From assembly GCA_026710435.1 (NCBI GenBank), contig JAPOQZ010000206.1, positions 1 to 47,182 on the forward strand: a stretch of 47,182 nucleotides of DNA, given 5' to 3'. Source of the DNA: a bacterium (GTDB lineage: Bacteria; Actinomycetota; Acidimicrobiia; Spongiisociales; Spongiisociaceae). The position numbers and the translations under genes are program-made. The notes under the pieces are model-generated. The model did not search any database. It had not been told where the DNA came from and saw nothing but the letters and a program-made list of their open reading frames with translations. Positions 26,586-35,488 of this stretch are shown piece after piece (within the stretch, counting starts at the first letter, position 1; every line of letters starts with the position of its first letter).

Positions 26586-27365
26586 GTGTCCTGGATCCTG
26601 CTGACCAACGACGACGGGCTAGACAGCCCGGCCCTGTTGCCCTTCATCTCGGCGCTTGAGCGGCTGGGAGAGGTCCGCACCGTAGTACCGGAGGGACAGC
26701 GCAGCTGGATCGGCAAGGCCCTCACCCGGTTCGACCCGATCGAGGTCGCCGCGGTGGAACGGTCGGGGCACACGATCGTGACCGTGTCGGGGACACCGGC
26801 CGACGCCGTTCAGGTAGCGGCTTCGTACTTCGAAACGCCTCCCGGATTGGTGGTTGCGGGCATCAACCTGGGCTACAACCACGGCGCCGGTTACATCATC
26901 TCCTCGGGGACGGTGGGAGCCTGCTTCGAGGGTTGGGAGCTAGGCATCCCGGCGGTCGGCTTCTCGACGGGAATACGAGGGACATGGATCACGTGGTACC
27001 GCCACATGCACACCGACGAGGCCGTCCCCGTGTGGGAGAGGCTGGCGGAGCTCTGTACCGAGATCCTCGGCGACATCCGGGAGGTGGACATGCCCGGCGA
27101 CGTGGTATCGGTCAACCTGCCATGGGAGGCGGACGCATCGACTCCGCGGAGGGTGGTTCCACCGGCTCGGGTCACGTACGGACAGATCCAAAAGCCCCGT
27201 TCCGACGGGAACTTCGCCTTCAGCTACCGGGAGCAGTTCGGGTCCGTCCCGCTGGACGGCACCGACGTCGGCGTCAACCGGGCCGGAGGCATCGCCATCA
27301 CGCCGTTATGCGTGCCTACCTCGCCCCAGGTAAGTGACGTGGTCCGCAACCGGCTGGAACGCTAA
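26586..27365 (+). CDS. surE: 5'/3'-nucleotidase SurE
   Basis: SurE removes phosphate from nucleoside monophosphates in stationary phase and stress. The 259-residue product begins with ILLTNDDG, whose Asp pair binds the metal, followed by GLDSPALLPF. VSGTPADAVQVA and GINLGYNHGAGYIISSGTVGACFEG are the family's second and third conserved blocks. The start is GTG. The 60 bp between this gene and the divergent MogA/MoaB gene must hold both promoters. The 311 bp downstream up to the next repeat contain no gene that I can support. Confidence 0.92.
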   Translation: MSWILLTNDDGLDSPALLPFISALERLGEVRTVVPEGQRSWIGKALTRFDPIEVAAVERSGHTIVTVSGTPADAVQVAASYFETPPGLVVAGINLGYNHGAGYIISSGTVGACFEGWELGIPAVGFSTGIRGTWITWYRHMHTDEAVPVWERLAELCTEILGDIREVDMPGDVVSVNLPWEADASTPRRVVPPARVTYGQIQKPRSDGNFAFSYREQFGSVPLDGTDVGVNRAGGIAITPLCVPTSPQVSDVVRNRLER

Positions 27366-27676
27366 CCAGGAGATTGCCGGACAAGCCGCCGCAGGTTCAA
27401 CAGGGCCGAGAGCGCGAAAACCCGGCGGCCCGATGCCTCCGCTGGGCCCACCCCCGCCACCACCTCCTCGGTCTCCGGACGCGTCCCGCTATCCCTGCCA
27501 GAGGGTCGCCTCCGGCAACATGATCCCTGCTCCGGTCCGGTCGGTACCGGTAAACGGACCGGCGGTGTTTATGGCTACCCATCATTATGCAACACCACCG
27601 TGACAGGAACGATCGCTTCACGGAAGGATCCTGATGATCGGGGAGGGCCCGGAAGCGGGCAGGGCCGGACCTGGGA

Positions 27677-27783
27677 CTAGGAGGGTGCTGAGCAATCCAC
27701 CAGCGGCCTGCCAACCGCCGGCAAAATGCCTGGGCTGGCGGGCGGCAGGCCCGAGCAATCGTCATTGTTCAGCACCCTTCTAG
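27677..27783 (+). repeat. Family A MITE-like element, copy A5, between surE and the ABC permease
   Basis: It runs CTAGGAGGGTGCTGAGCAAT to CAGCACCCTTCTAG and differs from A1 at only a few positions. It lies between two convergent genes, where a two-way terminator would be useful. Confidence 0.87.
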
Positions 27784-27876
27784 GCAGACTTGGGAACCAA
27801 GCGAACCGGGAACACCGGACAGCCGCCGCCAGCCGGTGTCGAGGCAACTCCGGACCGCGGCCTGCGGGCCGGTTGC

Positions 27877-29556
27877 CTACACAGCTATGTCGCGGCGGCG
27901 CATGCGTTCGATCGCTATCCACCCCATGGCGAGGGTCCCTGCAAGTAGCAGGAAGTACGAAGGTTCGAAGCCCTTGGCCAGGGGCGGCGAGTCGCCGAAG
28001 TACCAGTAGAAGGGGGATATCGCACGGACCGGAGCGAGGGATTCCGTCAGCGATCCCAGGCCGTTCAGCAGGAAGGTGACCAGAGCCACCACTCCAGCGA
28101 TCCGCACAGCCGGGAACGACGAGCCTCCCAGCGACCAGATCAGCATCGCCAGCCCGGCGAAGAACAGTCCCAGCAGGCCGAGCCCGGCGCTCGCAGCCAG
28201 GATCCTGCCGGCGCCGAGGTCGGTCTCCCACTGGATGTCCCCGACGAGAGCCATCAGGGCGGGGAACAAGACGACGAAACCGGTCGAGAAGGCGATCGCC
28301 GCGGCTTTCGTCGCCACGATTCTGGCTCGGCTGGCGGGGTTGGCCAGTACGAGATCGAGGACTCCACTGTGTTCCTCCTTGGTCAGCCCCATGGAAACGC
28401 CCCGGACCGCGAACATGATCACGAGGATCGGGCCGATGGTCTGGTAGGTACGGGACGAGATGAAACCCGCGGGGGTGACGATTGCCTCCGGGTCGCTCAT
28501 CCCGAACATGGCGAAGACCTCGCGGGGCATCGAAGTGATCAGGTCCGCCAGGGCCTCCGCGTCCTGGGCGAGGGCGGGCCAGGCGGAGAACATCACGAGG
28601 GTCAGAAGGCCGAGACCTCCTCCCCATCCCCAGATGGACCGGCGGCGGTCCCAGAGCGACTTGCGGAACAGTCCCGCTAGCAGCCATGCGGCCCTCGGCC
28701 GAGGGGCTCGCTTCCGGGAACGCCGCCGGGTGACGGCCGTGTCCGGCAGGACCGCTCGTTCGGTGGCTATGTCCCGCCTGAGGAACAGGGCGACGGCAGC
28801 CGCCGTGAGGAGGGCAGTCGTGATGGCCAGCCACAGATGGCCTGCGGTGAATCCCTCGAGCAGCGGGTTCGGCTCCAGGTACCAGGTGAACGGGCTTGCC
28901 GCGCTCGGTCCCTCCAGCCACGAGTAGAGACCGGCGAACCCGTTGACGAACCAGGCCAGAACCGCCACGAGACCGGTTGCTCCGCCCGCTACCACGGTCC
29001 GGCCGGAAAAACTACCGACCAGCAGGGCCACCGCCCCGAACAGGATCCCCAGCAACCACAGCGAGACACCCGCCGCTAGCACGCCGACCACCGACAGGCC
29101 CATGTCGAAGATCGGACTGACGGCTAGCAGCGCCGCGGTCAGCACGACCACTAGCACCAGAGTCGACAGGGCAACCCCGACCGCTTTCGAAAGAAGGATC
29201 CGCCCGCGGGGGGCGGGGGTCGACAGCAACATGTCCATGAGTCCGTCTCGCTCCTCGGCAGTGACCTCGGACGTGACGGCGCCGATCACGAAGATCAGGA
29301 CCAGGAGGGGCGCGAACAGCGAGTAGAGCTCCGTGGAGACGAACCCGGCCGCGGTGAGAAAGGTGGCCGGGTCCAGACCGAACACGGATGACATTTCCGG
29401 GGGGAACCGTTCGATCATCTCGACGAAGGCATCGGACTCGCGCAGGATGGGGAAGAGCGCCCCCAGCCAGACGATCAGGGCGACCAGCCCGACGGAGTTC
29501 CCGATTATGGCCCTCCGCCGGTCGCCGAGGACCTTGGCGAGGATCGCGACGTTCAC
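27877..29556 (-). CDS. ABC-2 type exporter permease, fused double-length form
   Basis: The 559-residue membrane protein is an internal duplication. Each half (about 1-280 and 290-559) has six hydrophobic segments and repeated phrases: VTSEVTAEERDGLMDMLLSTPAPRGRILLSKA in the first half and GLTKEEHSGVLDLVLANPASRARIVATKA in the second. Both halves also have a FG.DPE-like turn (SSVFGLDPATFLTAAGFVS / AMFGMSDPEAIVTPAGFIS). One polypeptide can thus replace the usual permease dimer. It starts at a GTG 4 bp after the ATPase gene, so the two form one exporter. The substrate is unknown; relatives export drugs or antibiotics. Confidence 0.87.
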   Translation of the reverse strand: MNVAILAKVLGDRRRAIIGNSVGLVALIVWLGALFPILRESDAFVEMIERFPPEMSSVFGLDPATFLTAAGFVSTELYSLFAPLLVLIFVIGAVTSEVTAEERDGLMDMLLSTPAPRGRILLSKAVGVALSTLVLVVVLTAALLAVSPIFDMGLSVVGVLAAGVSLWLLGILFGAVALLVGSFSGRTVVAGGATGLVAVLAWFVNGFAGLYSWLEGPSAASPFTWYLEPNPLLEGFTAGHLWLAITTALLTAAAVALFLRRDIATERAVLPDTAVTRRRSRKRAPRPRAAWLLAGLFRKSLWDRRRSIWGWGGGLGLLTLVMFSAWPALAQDAEALADLITSMPREVFAMFGMSDPEAIVTPAGFISSRTYQTIGPILVIMFAVRGVSMGLTKEEHSGVLDLVLANPASRARIVATKAAAIAFSTGFVVLFPALMALVGDIQWETDLGAGRILAASAGLGLLGLFFAGLAMLIWSLGGSSFPAVRIAGVVALVTFLLNGLGSLTESLAPVRAISPFYWYFGDSPPLAKGFEPSYFLLLAGTLAMGWIAIERMRRRDIAV

Positions 29557-29560
29557 CGGC

Positions 29561-30475
29561 TCAACTCCCGGAAGCCGGTTGTGTGTCCGGGCCGTAGTAG
29601 GAGAGGAACACTTCGTCGAGATCGGCCTCCTCCGAGGTGACGGTGACAGGGTCCAGGGTCGCGGTCGCCTTTATGACCTCATTCTGCGACCCGGCGATGC
29701 TGAGACGAAGTAGGGTGCCGCCGTCGAGGACGTCGATCACGGTGACGCCTTCGATCGCCGCGAACCGGGCCGGGTCGACCTGGGAGGCGAACTTGATCGA
29801 CAGGTTGGACTGGACCTTCGACCGGAAGCCGGCCAACGTGTCCACGTCGATCAGATGCCCCTGCCGGACGATCCCCACCCGGTCGGCCACCCGTTCCACC
29901 TCGGGCAGGTAGTGGGAGGAGAGGAACACCGTGCGACCCTCCCCCCGTACCTCGGTCAGCAACTCGCCGAACTCCTGCTGCATCAACGGGTCGAGACCGG
30001 CGGTGGGCTCGTCGAGGACGAGCAGTTCCGGCTCGTGCATGAAGGCGTTGACCACGCCGACCTTCTGGCGGTTGCCCTTCGAGTACTCCTTGATCCGCCG
30101 GTCGAGATCGAGGTCGAACCGTTCGGCCAGGCGGCGGGTGTTCGCCGCGGTGTCGATACCGCGGAGCTTGCTGAAGAAGAGCAGGAATTCGCGGCCGGTC
30201 ATCGACGGGTAGAGCGCCAGGTCCCCGGGCAGGTACCCGACCCGGCGCCGGATGGCCAGGGAGTCACCCACCATGTCCATCCCGAGAACGGAACCCGAAC
30301 CCCTGGTCGGGTAGAGGAAGTTCAGCAGCAGGCGGATGGTGGTCGTCTTGCCGGCCCCGTTGGGACCGATGAACCCGTAGATCTCCCCCACCTCAACCCT
30401 CAGGTCCAGGTCGACGATGCCGGGGGTGTCCCCGTAGTACTTGGTGAGCCCCGTGGTCTCTATCGCAGCGGCCAT
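29561..30475 (-). CDS. ABC transporter ATP-binding protein
   Basis: This 304-residue ATPase powers the permease encoded directly downstream. Walker A is GPNGAGKTT (about 38-46), the signature is YSKGNRQKVG, Walker B is LLVLDEPTAGLDP, and the H-loop is FLSSHYLPEV. The ~85-residue C-terminal extension is typical of ABC-2 type (CcmA/DrrA-like) ATPases. A strong ribosome site (GGGAGGAAGG) precedes the ATG. Confidence 0.92.
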   Translation of the reverse strand: MAAAIETTGLTKYYGDTPGIVDLDLRVEVGEIYGFIGPNGAGKTTTIRLLLNFLYPTRGSGSVLGMDMVGDSLAIRRRVGYLPGDLALYPSMTGREFLLFFSKLRGIDTAANTRRLAERFDLDLDRRIKEYSKGNRQKVGVVNAFMHEPELLVLDEPTAGLDPLMQQEFGELLTEVRGEGRTVFLSSHYLPEVERVADRVGIVRQGHLIDVDTLAGFRSKVQSNLSIKFASQVDPARFAAIEGVTVIDVLDGGTLLRLSIAGSQNEVIKATATLDPVTVTSEEADLDEVFLSYYGPDTQPASGS

Positions 30476-30521
30476 TCGTGCACCCGCCTTCCTCCCGTTC
30501 GCGCCATGGTGTCCAGTCCAG

Positions 30522-31280
30522 TTAGCTACCGGGCGTGTTCATGCCGATGAACTCCAACATCCGCCGCCAGGCATCGGCCGAGTCGCCGGCGAACTGCTCA
30601 TTATGGCGGTCGAAGAAGGAGTGGGGGGCGCCCGGATACACGACCACTTCGTGCTGCGTGCCGGCCTCCTCGAGCGCCGCCCTGAACCCTTCCACTGCTT
30701 CAAGGGGGATGCTCGGGTCGTCGCCTCCCATCAGGGCCAGGATCGGGCAGGCCATTCCGGCGACCCGGTCGATGGCGCCGCTGGTCTCCTCCTTCCGGCG
30801 GGGCTGCCCGTAGAAGCCGATGGCGCCGGCGAGGCCGAGGCCGTTGGCAGCCTGGTGCCAGGAGGTAGAGCCGCCGAAGCAGAACCCGACCGTGAACACC
30901 GGACGATCAGGCCGGCCCGCTCGCAGGTGCGAGACCGCCGCGGTCACGTCGTCCCGGATACCGCCGAACGTCGTGCCGTGCACGTGCGGCCAGAAATCCC
31001 AATCGTTGGGCCGATCCCCGACACCCGCCGTTCGCCCGAAGTAGTCGATGGCGATGGCGTCGTGGCCGGCCTGGGCGAAGCGCATCGCCAGTTCCTTGTA
31101 GAAGCGGTACAGGCCGCGCACATCCGGGAGAACCACGACCGCGACCTCCGACGGCGTATCGCCGGACGCCTCGAAAGCGGCGAACACGTTTCCGTCACGG
31201 GCGGTGAGGGTCAGGTCACGTCCCTCCGCTTCCCGCTCGCCTGAGGGTACGGGGGGTTCGGAATCGTGATCGAAACACAT
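30522..31280 (-). CDS. Dienelactone hydrolase family protein
   Basis: Family members hydrolyse dienelactones or related esters with a Cys-Asp-His triad. The 252-residue product has the nucleophile elbow GFCFGG, an acidic GGDDPSIP loop and a His in GAPHSFF. A further family-type motif is VVLPDVRGLYRFYKELAMRFA. I chose the ATG at 31280 because an open frame further upstream would run over the divergent gene at 31362. No aromatic-degradation genes are nearby, so the substrate is uncertain. Confidence 0.88.
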   Translation of the reverse strand: MCFDHDSEPPVPSGEREAEGRDLTLTARDGNVFAAFEASGDTPSEVAVVVLPDVRGLYRFYKELAMRFAQAGHDAIAIDYFGRTAGVGDRPNDWDFWPHVHGTTFGGIRDDVTAAVSHLRAGRPDRPVFTVGFCFGGSTSWHQAANGLGLAGAIGFYGQPRRKEETSGAIDRVAGMACPILALMGGDDPSIPLEAVEGFRAALEEAGTQHEVVVYPGAPHSFFDRHNEQFAGDSADAWRRMLEFIGMNTPGS

Positions 31281-31361
31281 CTCGCTCTCGTCTCCCTGAC
31301 TGGCCCGCATTCCAGGATACCGGGACACGGATAGAAGCGCCGAGCCGCGACAATCCGGCTG

Positions 31362-31715
31362 ATGAGAAGGAAGAAGAAACCCACCGAAATACCGTTCCTC
31401 CACTTCAAGGTGTTCACGTTCGGGAGCGAGGAGGAGTTCCTGGCGACCTTCGGCTCCCTGGATCTGGCCGAAGCCGAGTGGCAAGCCGTGCGAGACGAAT
31501 TCCTGGACCGTTGGGACCTGTGGGGGATGCCGTCCGCCTGGTGGATGTTCGAGCCGGACGTCCCCGATGACCTCCGGCACGGACCTCACGCCATCATCAC
31601 CGAGGCCGATGCTGAGGCATGGGACCGGCTCGAGATGGCCCGGCGGCGCTACCTGGTGAGCAAGGGAATCGACCCTGCCCGACCTCGACGCCACCGCCCG
31701 TTCGGGGACCGATAG
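31362..31715 (+). CDS. Small hypothetical protein
   Basis: I do not recognise this 117-residue soluble protein. It is rich in acidic and aromatic residues (FTFGSEEEFLATFGSLDLAEAEW, DRWDLWGMPSAWWMFEPDVPDD) and has a basic C terminus. The even codon composition and a plain start (ATGAGAAGGAAG) suggest a true gene. It is divergent from the dienelactone hydrolase gene with 81 bp between. Confidence 0.6.
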   Translation: MRRKKKPTEIPFLHFKVFTFGSEEEFLATFGSLDLAEAEWQAVRDEFLDRWDLWGMPSAWWMFEPDVPDDLRHGPHAIITEADAEAWDRLEMARRRYLVSKGIDPARPRRHRPFGDR

Positions 31716-31834
31716 CAACCCACCCGATCCGATCCCCTAAGGCTGGTCCGTTCCGGACTGCTGCACGGCATGACCCGGGCATCCAGGTATACGATTCCCA
31801 CGGATAGGCGCAGGCGACCGCTACCATCCCGCGC

Positions 31835-32659
31835 ATGACACGGATTCGTAACTCATTCGCCCTCGCCAGATCATCCTGGGAAGTGCTCAAAGCGGACAAG
31901 GAACTGATGCTCCTCCCCGTGATCTCCGGGATCGCCTCCCTGATCGTGGCCGCGACGTTCATCATCCCGATCTTCGTCTCCAGCAACATCACAGGAGCGA
32001 GCATCGTGCTGCTGGCGGTCATGTACTTCGTGCTGGCCTACATCACAATCTTCTTCAACGCGGCGCTGATCAGCGCGGCCAACGAACGGCTGGAGGGCGG
32101 CGACCCCACCATCGGGAGCGCCATCAGAGGGGCGGCCCGCCGGGCCGGCAAGATGGTCCCCTGGGCGTTGCTGTCGGCCATAGTGTCTGTCATCCTCAGA
32201 GCGATCGAGGAACGGGTCGGGATCGTGGGAAAGATCGTGATCGCCCTGGTCGGGATGGCCTGGACCGTCATCACCTTCCTGGTGCTGCCCATCATCGTGG
32301 TCGAGGGCCTCGGAGCGGGTAAGGCACTCAAGAAGTCGGCATCTCTGGTCAGGGGCACCTGGGGCGAGAACCTGGCCGGCCACATCGGCTTGGGCATAGT
32401 CGGGTTCCTGCTGTTCATCCCGTCGATCGCCCTGGTCCTGGCCGGGGTCGCGTCGGCAGGCACCGGAGTGGGAGGGGTGGCCATCGGCGTGGGCATCCTC
32501 TGGGGCATCGTCGTCACCGTGGTGATGACCGCCCTGACCGGCATCTACCAGACCGCACTCTACCGGTTCGCGGTCTCCGCTCCCGTGCCGACGGGTAGCT
32601 TCGACCCCAGCACCATGCAGTCCGCCTTCTACACCCGGCGTCTCCGGCGCGGCCGCTGA
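31835..32659 (+). CDS. Multi-pass membrane protein (DUF6159-like)
   Basis: The 274-residue protein has about six membrane helices. It opens with FALARSSWEVLKADKELMLLPVISG, which I associate with DUF6159, and contains AALISAANERLEGGDPTIGSAIRGA and VEGLGAGKALKKSASLVRGTWGENL. The paired amphipathic loops resemble glycerophosphoryl-diester-phosphodiesterase membrane-domain proteins. Function is unknown. It converges on the VapBC pair, with a degenerate family A element between. Confidence 0.75.
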   Translation: MTRIRNSFALARSSWEVLKADKELMLLPVISGIASLIVAATFIIPIFVSSNITGASIVLLAVMYFVLAYITIFFNAALISAANERLEGGDPTIGSAIRGAARRAGKMVPWALLSAIVSVILRAIEERVGIVGKIVIALVGMAWTVITFLVLPIIVVEGLGAGKALKKSASLVRGTWGENLAGHIGLGIVGFLLFIPSIALVLAGVASAGTGVGGVAIGVGILWGIVVTVVMTALTGIYQTALYRFAVSAPVPTGSFDPSTMQSAFYTRRLRRGR

Positions 32660-32693
32660 ACCACCAGCACCGGATCGCGGCGCGTACTTTCGC

Positions 32694-32797
32694 CGGGAGG
32701 GTGCCAACAACGGTGGTTAGGGTTATCCCTCCGTCCGCTGACCTGCGATTTTGCGAGCGGCCGTCGGGCCAACCGGGGGTCTCTCAGCACCCTCCTA
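32694..32797 (-). repeat. Degenerate family A element, copy A7, at the vapC 3' end
   Basis: It has GGGAGGGTGC on the left and TCTCAGCACCCTCCTA on the right; the interior has diverged too far for certain alignment. It lies between convergent genes, and its last CTA gives the TAG stop of vapC, as in A2 and A4. Confidence 0.5.
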
Positions 32798-33229
32798 CCG
32801 GAAGGGGTTCCGGACCGTCAGTTCAGGGAACATCGAGAAGTCCCGATCGCGGGTGAACAGAACATCGGCGCCGTTGGCGACACAGATTGCTGCGATCCGA
32901 GCATCGTGAACCACCCCGCCCACGATCCGTGGCCGGCTTACAAAGCGACCGAGGATCGTCGGGAAGTCACCGGTCTCACCGATCAACCGGTTCGACGGAG
33001 ACGAGATCCCCGCCTGGAACTGGCGCCAACCCTGCTGCGGGGTTGTTGCGCTCGCCTTCCAAATGCGGCGGTTCGTCACAACGCTGAGGAACTCGCAGCA
33101 GCATGGCCATGGGATCGCCCATGGCCGATCTCCCTCGGCAAGTGTGACCATGAGCGCGTGCGCTTCGTCGCCGACCCGGGATTCCCGCCGGTGTGCGTAC
33201 ACGAGGATGTTGGTGTCGACGGCGATCAT
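32795..33229 (-). CDS. vapC: VapC-type PIN-domain toxin
   Basis: VapC toxins are ribonucleases that cut tRNA, rRNA or mRNA. The 144-residue product starts MIAVDTNILVYA and keeps the acidic site: Asp5, Glu46 (CCCEFLSV), Asp109 (HDARIAAI) and Asp128/Asp130 (FTRDRDF). I use the ATG that overlaps the antitoxin stop by 4 bp (ATGA), the usual order for VapBC. The stop TAG is the end of a degenerate family A element. A 129-bp internal piece (coding about residues 62-104) is duplicated at 33741-33869. Confidence 0.9.
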   Translation of the reverse strand: MIAVDTNILVYAHRRESRVGDEAHALMVTLAEGDRPWAIPWPCCCEFLSVVTNRRIWKASATTPQQGWRQFQAGISSPSNRLIGETGDFPTILGRFVSRPRIVGGVVHDARIAAICVANGADVLFTRDRDFSMFPELTVRNPFR

Positions 33230-33483
33230 CGGGGCCCGGGATCGCCGTAGATCAACTCCCTCAGTTCCGGCCACGAGTATCGCTCCGTCGGATCGGGTGC
33301 CTGCGGGTCACCGACCCGCAGATCGGGAAGTTTGTAGGGCGGGGGCGACGGCGCCGCAAGGACGAGGCGCAGACCGTCCTCCACAACCGCACGCAGTGTT
33401 CGACCCGTTGTCCTGGCGTGGCGCTTGGCCCTTGCCAGGAGTTCGTCATGAATGTCCAGGGTGGTCTTCACAGCAGTAGCCAT
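33226..33483 (-). CDS. vapB: VapB-type ribbon-helix-helix antitoxin
   Basis: The 85-residue product begins with KTTLDIHDELLARAKRHARTTG, a ribbon-helix-helix DNA-binding start typical of VapB proteins of the DUF2191 type. The C-terminal half, rich in Pro and acidic residues (DLRVGDPQAPDPTERYSWPEL), should wrap the toxin. It probably binds its own promoter just upstream. The start at 33483 (MATAVKTT) is the one that places the strand at the N terminus. Confidence 0.87.
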   Translation of the reverse strand: MATAVKTTLDIHDELLARAKRHARTTGRTLRAVVEDGLRLVLAAPSPPPYKLPDLRVGDPQAPDPTERYSWPELRELIYGDPGPR

Positions 33484-33740
33484 ACTACGGCGGTGGAAGC
33501 CTCTCTCAACCCTTTCCGAGGACCTCATCCCACCCCCCTTCCTCACGAGCCCACCTCGTCGAATCACCGCTACCAGCTGTATGACCCAGTATTGGAACCC
33601 TCGACCGACTCGCGAGATCCCGTCATCCGGATGGCTGTGACCACACGGGACACGAGTCAAGCACGTAGTTGTCGGTCACCTTCTGCAGATCGCTGCCCTT
33701 TTCGTCAACGGGGTATACTCCTCGTCTCCATTCGAGCGAC

Positions 33741-33869
33741 GCCCACGATCCGCAGCCGGCCGACAAAGCGACCGAGGATCGTCGGGAAGTCACCGGTCTC
33801 ACCGATCAACCGGTTCGACGGAGACGAGATCCCCGCCTGGAGCTAGCGCCAACCCTGCTGCGGGGTTGT
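33741..33869 (-). pseudogene. Duplicated internal fragment of the vapC gene
   Basis: This 129-bp stretch aligns without gaps to 32918-33046 inside vapC, with about six substitutions. One of them turns the codons for WRQFQ into WR-stop. It lacks both ends of the toxin gene and all acidic-site codons, so it cannot make a toxin. It lies ~510 bp from the end of the parental segment of vapC, past the antitoxin gene. Confidence 0.88.
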
Positions 33870-34055
33870 GACCTGGCACGGATGTGGTCGGTGCTGTCGG
33901 CTGGGGCCTAACCCGATACTGCGCCCGGACACACGGGCGCTCGTTGAGTTCGGGGACGACGTCGACGTTACACCAGCACCAAGTCCCGCAGAAACTACAC
34001 CGGCCATAATGGCGATCACACCCCCGAGAAGCATAAGGTCGCTCTCCCGCCGCAT
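33843..34055 (-). CDS. Small single-helix membrane protein fused in frame to vapC-derived residues
   Basis: The 70-residue frame starts 6 bp after the CBS-protein stop. It has one membrane helix (LMLLGGVIAIMAGVVSAGLGAGV, split here by family-poor sequence), a Ser/Thr/Pro linker, and the tail TTPQQGWR. That tail is the same reading frame as residues 62-69 of VapC and ends at the TAG created in the duplicated fragment. The arrangement suggests that the fragment landed in a former small membrane-protein gene. Whether it is expressed is open. Confidence 0.4.
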   Translation of the reverse strand: MRRESDLMLLGGVIAIMAGVVSAGLGAGVTSTSSPNSTSARVSGRSIGLGPSRQHRPHPCQVTTPQQGWR

Positions 34056-34061
34056 GGCGGA

Positions 34062-34916
34062 TCAGGTGGTGCAGACGATCTCGAAGTACTCGGCGATCTC
34101 CCGGAACGTCACCACGCCCAAGGCGCGGTTCGTCTCGCTGATGAGCACCAGGTAACGATGGCCCAACTGCGCCATGATGCCCAGCGCCGTGCTGATCGAC
34201 GTATCGGGTGCGGCGGCGGCGATCTCGCGCGTCATCCAGTCGCCCACAGCCTCGTCGGCCAGGTCCTCCACCCGGCATGCGACCTTCAGGAACACGTCGT
34301 GTTCGGTCAACTCGCCGATCACCGCCCGCCGGTGGTTGACCACCGACGCCAGCCCGGTCCGGGCGGCGATCATGGCCTCGATAGCGGAAGCCAGAGAGTC
34401 GTCAGGACTCACAAGCAGCGGCTCTTGGGTCGGCAGGCCGGTGAGGTCCACGAAGTGCAGGTTGTGCTCCGGCGATAGCTCGGGGCCCAGATCGCTCTGG
34501 GCTTCCAGGAACGACGCCGCCAGACGGATGAGGTCGTAGTGGTTGACGCTACCGAGCAGGCCACCGTCGGCGTCGGTCACGGGCAGGTTGCGGAACCAGC
34601 GGGCATTCATCAGCCGCAGCGCGTCTATGGCCGATGCATTGTGGCCGATCACCATCGGCTCCGGCGTCATGAAGTGGTCCACCGGCGAACCCCACACGTC
34701 GGGTGACCTCACCACATGGTTGGTGACGTCGCGCTCGGTGAAGATGCCGGCGAGCCTGGCACCGTCGGTTACCACCGCACATCCCGTGTGCTGGGCGGCC
34801 ATGGCCGCGACAACACTGCGAACCTTGTGGCCACTCGGGACCACGACATGCGACGACAGCTTCAAGCCTGATAGAGGCACGCCCTCGAAGTGCTGCACGA
34901 TGTTAGGGCTCTTCAC
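34062..34916 (-). CDS. Four-CBS-domain protein
   Basis: The 284-residue soluble protein is made of four CBS motifs in two Bateman pairs. Typical closing strands are GIFTERDVTNHVV, GSVNHYDLIRLAA, GELTEHDVFLKVA and GVVTFREIAEYFE. CBS pairs bind adenosine nucleotides and usually control a partner enzyme or channel. There is no effector domain here and no obvious partner next door. A stretch of 269 bp upstream up to 35185 shows nothing I can name. Confidence 0.88.
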   Translation of the reverse strand: MKSPNIVQHFEGVPLSGLKLSSHVVVPSGHKVRSVVAAMAAQHTGCAVVTDGARLAGIFTERDVTNHVVRSPDVWGSPVDHFMTPEPMVIGHNASAIDALRLMNARWFRNLPVTDADGGLLGSVNHYDLIRLAASFLEAQSDLGPELSPEHNLHFVDLTGLPTQEPLLVSPDDSLASAIEAMIAARTGLASVVNHRRAVIGELTEHDVFLKVACRVEDLADEAVGDWMTREIAAAAPDTSISTALGIMAQLGHRYLVLISETNRALGVVTFREIAEYFEIVCTT

Positions 34917-35185
34917 GATGCTCCTCGGTTTCGCCCGAACCTGTGCTCAGGCTAGCCCGGCCGGAGAGAAAACACCGGCTCAAGTACCGAGACTTGACCG
35001 CCGGTTTCCAAGTATGCGGGCCAATCCACTGGGCCTGAATGCCCATGCCGGACCCCGAATCACACCCGGAGACGCACGCGGCCTCGGCTGCTGGCCGGCA
35101 GAGGGTGGAGGCGGCGGTGACCGAGGCCCGTGCTCGTCCGGGCGGTTACCAACTCTCGGATCCGGGACCTCTCAGGCCGGACCGG

Positions 35186-35461
35186 TCAGGAGAGGGAGCC
35201 CCGCCGCCGGGCTGCCCTCGCTCTCGCCTTGGCGGCTTCGACCTCCCGGTTCTTCGGCGGGGCAGTCGTAACGAGGGAGTCCACCAGCCTGCGGGTGCCT
35301 GCCGCGATGTCGCTCACCGCCCGGTCGAAGGCCTCCCGGTTGGCCCGGGAGGGCCGGGTACTCCCGGCGATCTTGCGGACGTACTGGAGGGCGGCGGCCT
35401 GCACCTCGTCGTCGGTTGCAGGAGGATCGAAGTTGTGCAGGGTTCGGATGCTGCGGCACAT
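35186..35461 (-). CDS. DUF2277 family protein
   Basis: The 91-residue product matches DUF2277 end to end: MCRSIRTLHNFDPPATDDEVQAA, LQYVRKIAG, and the basic tail PPKNREVEAAKARARAARR. The family is widespread in actinobacteria and has no known function. The conserved Cys2 follows the initiator Met. It lies 27 bp after the DUF5671-like gene on the same strand, so it is probably the last gene of that operon. Confidence 0.9.
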   Translation of the reverse strand: MCRSIRTLHNFDPPATDDEVQAAALQYVRKIAGSTRPSRANREAFDRAVSDIAAGTRRLVDSLVTTAPPKNREVEAAKARARAARRRGSLS

Positions 35462-35488
35462 TGACCAGCAGGTTAACGGGCGCGACCC

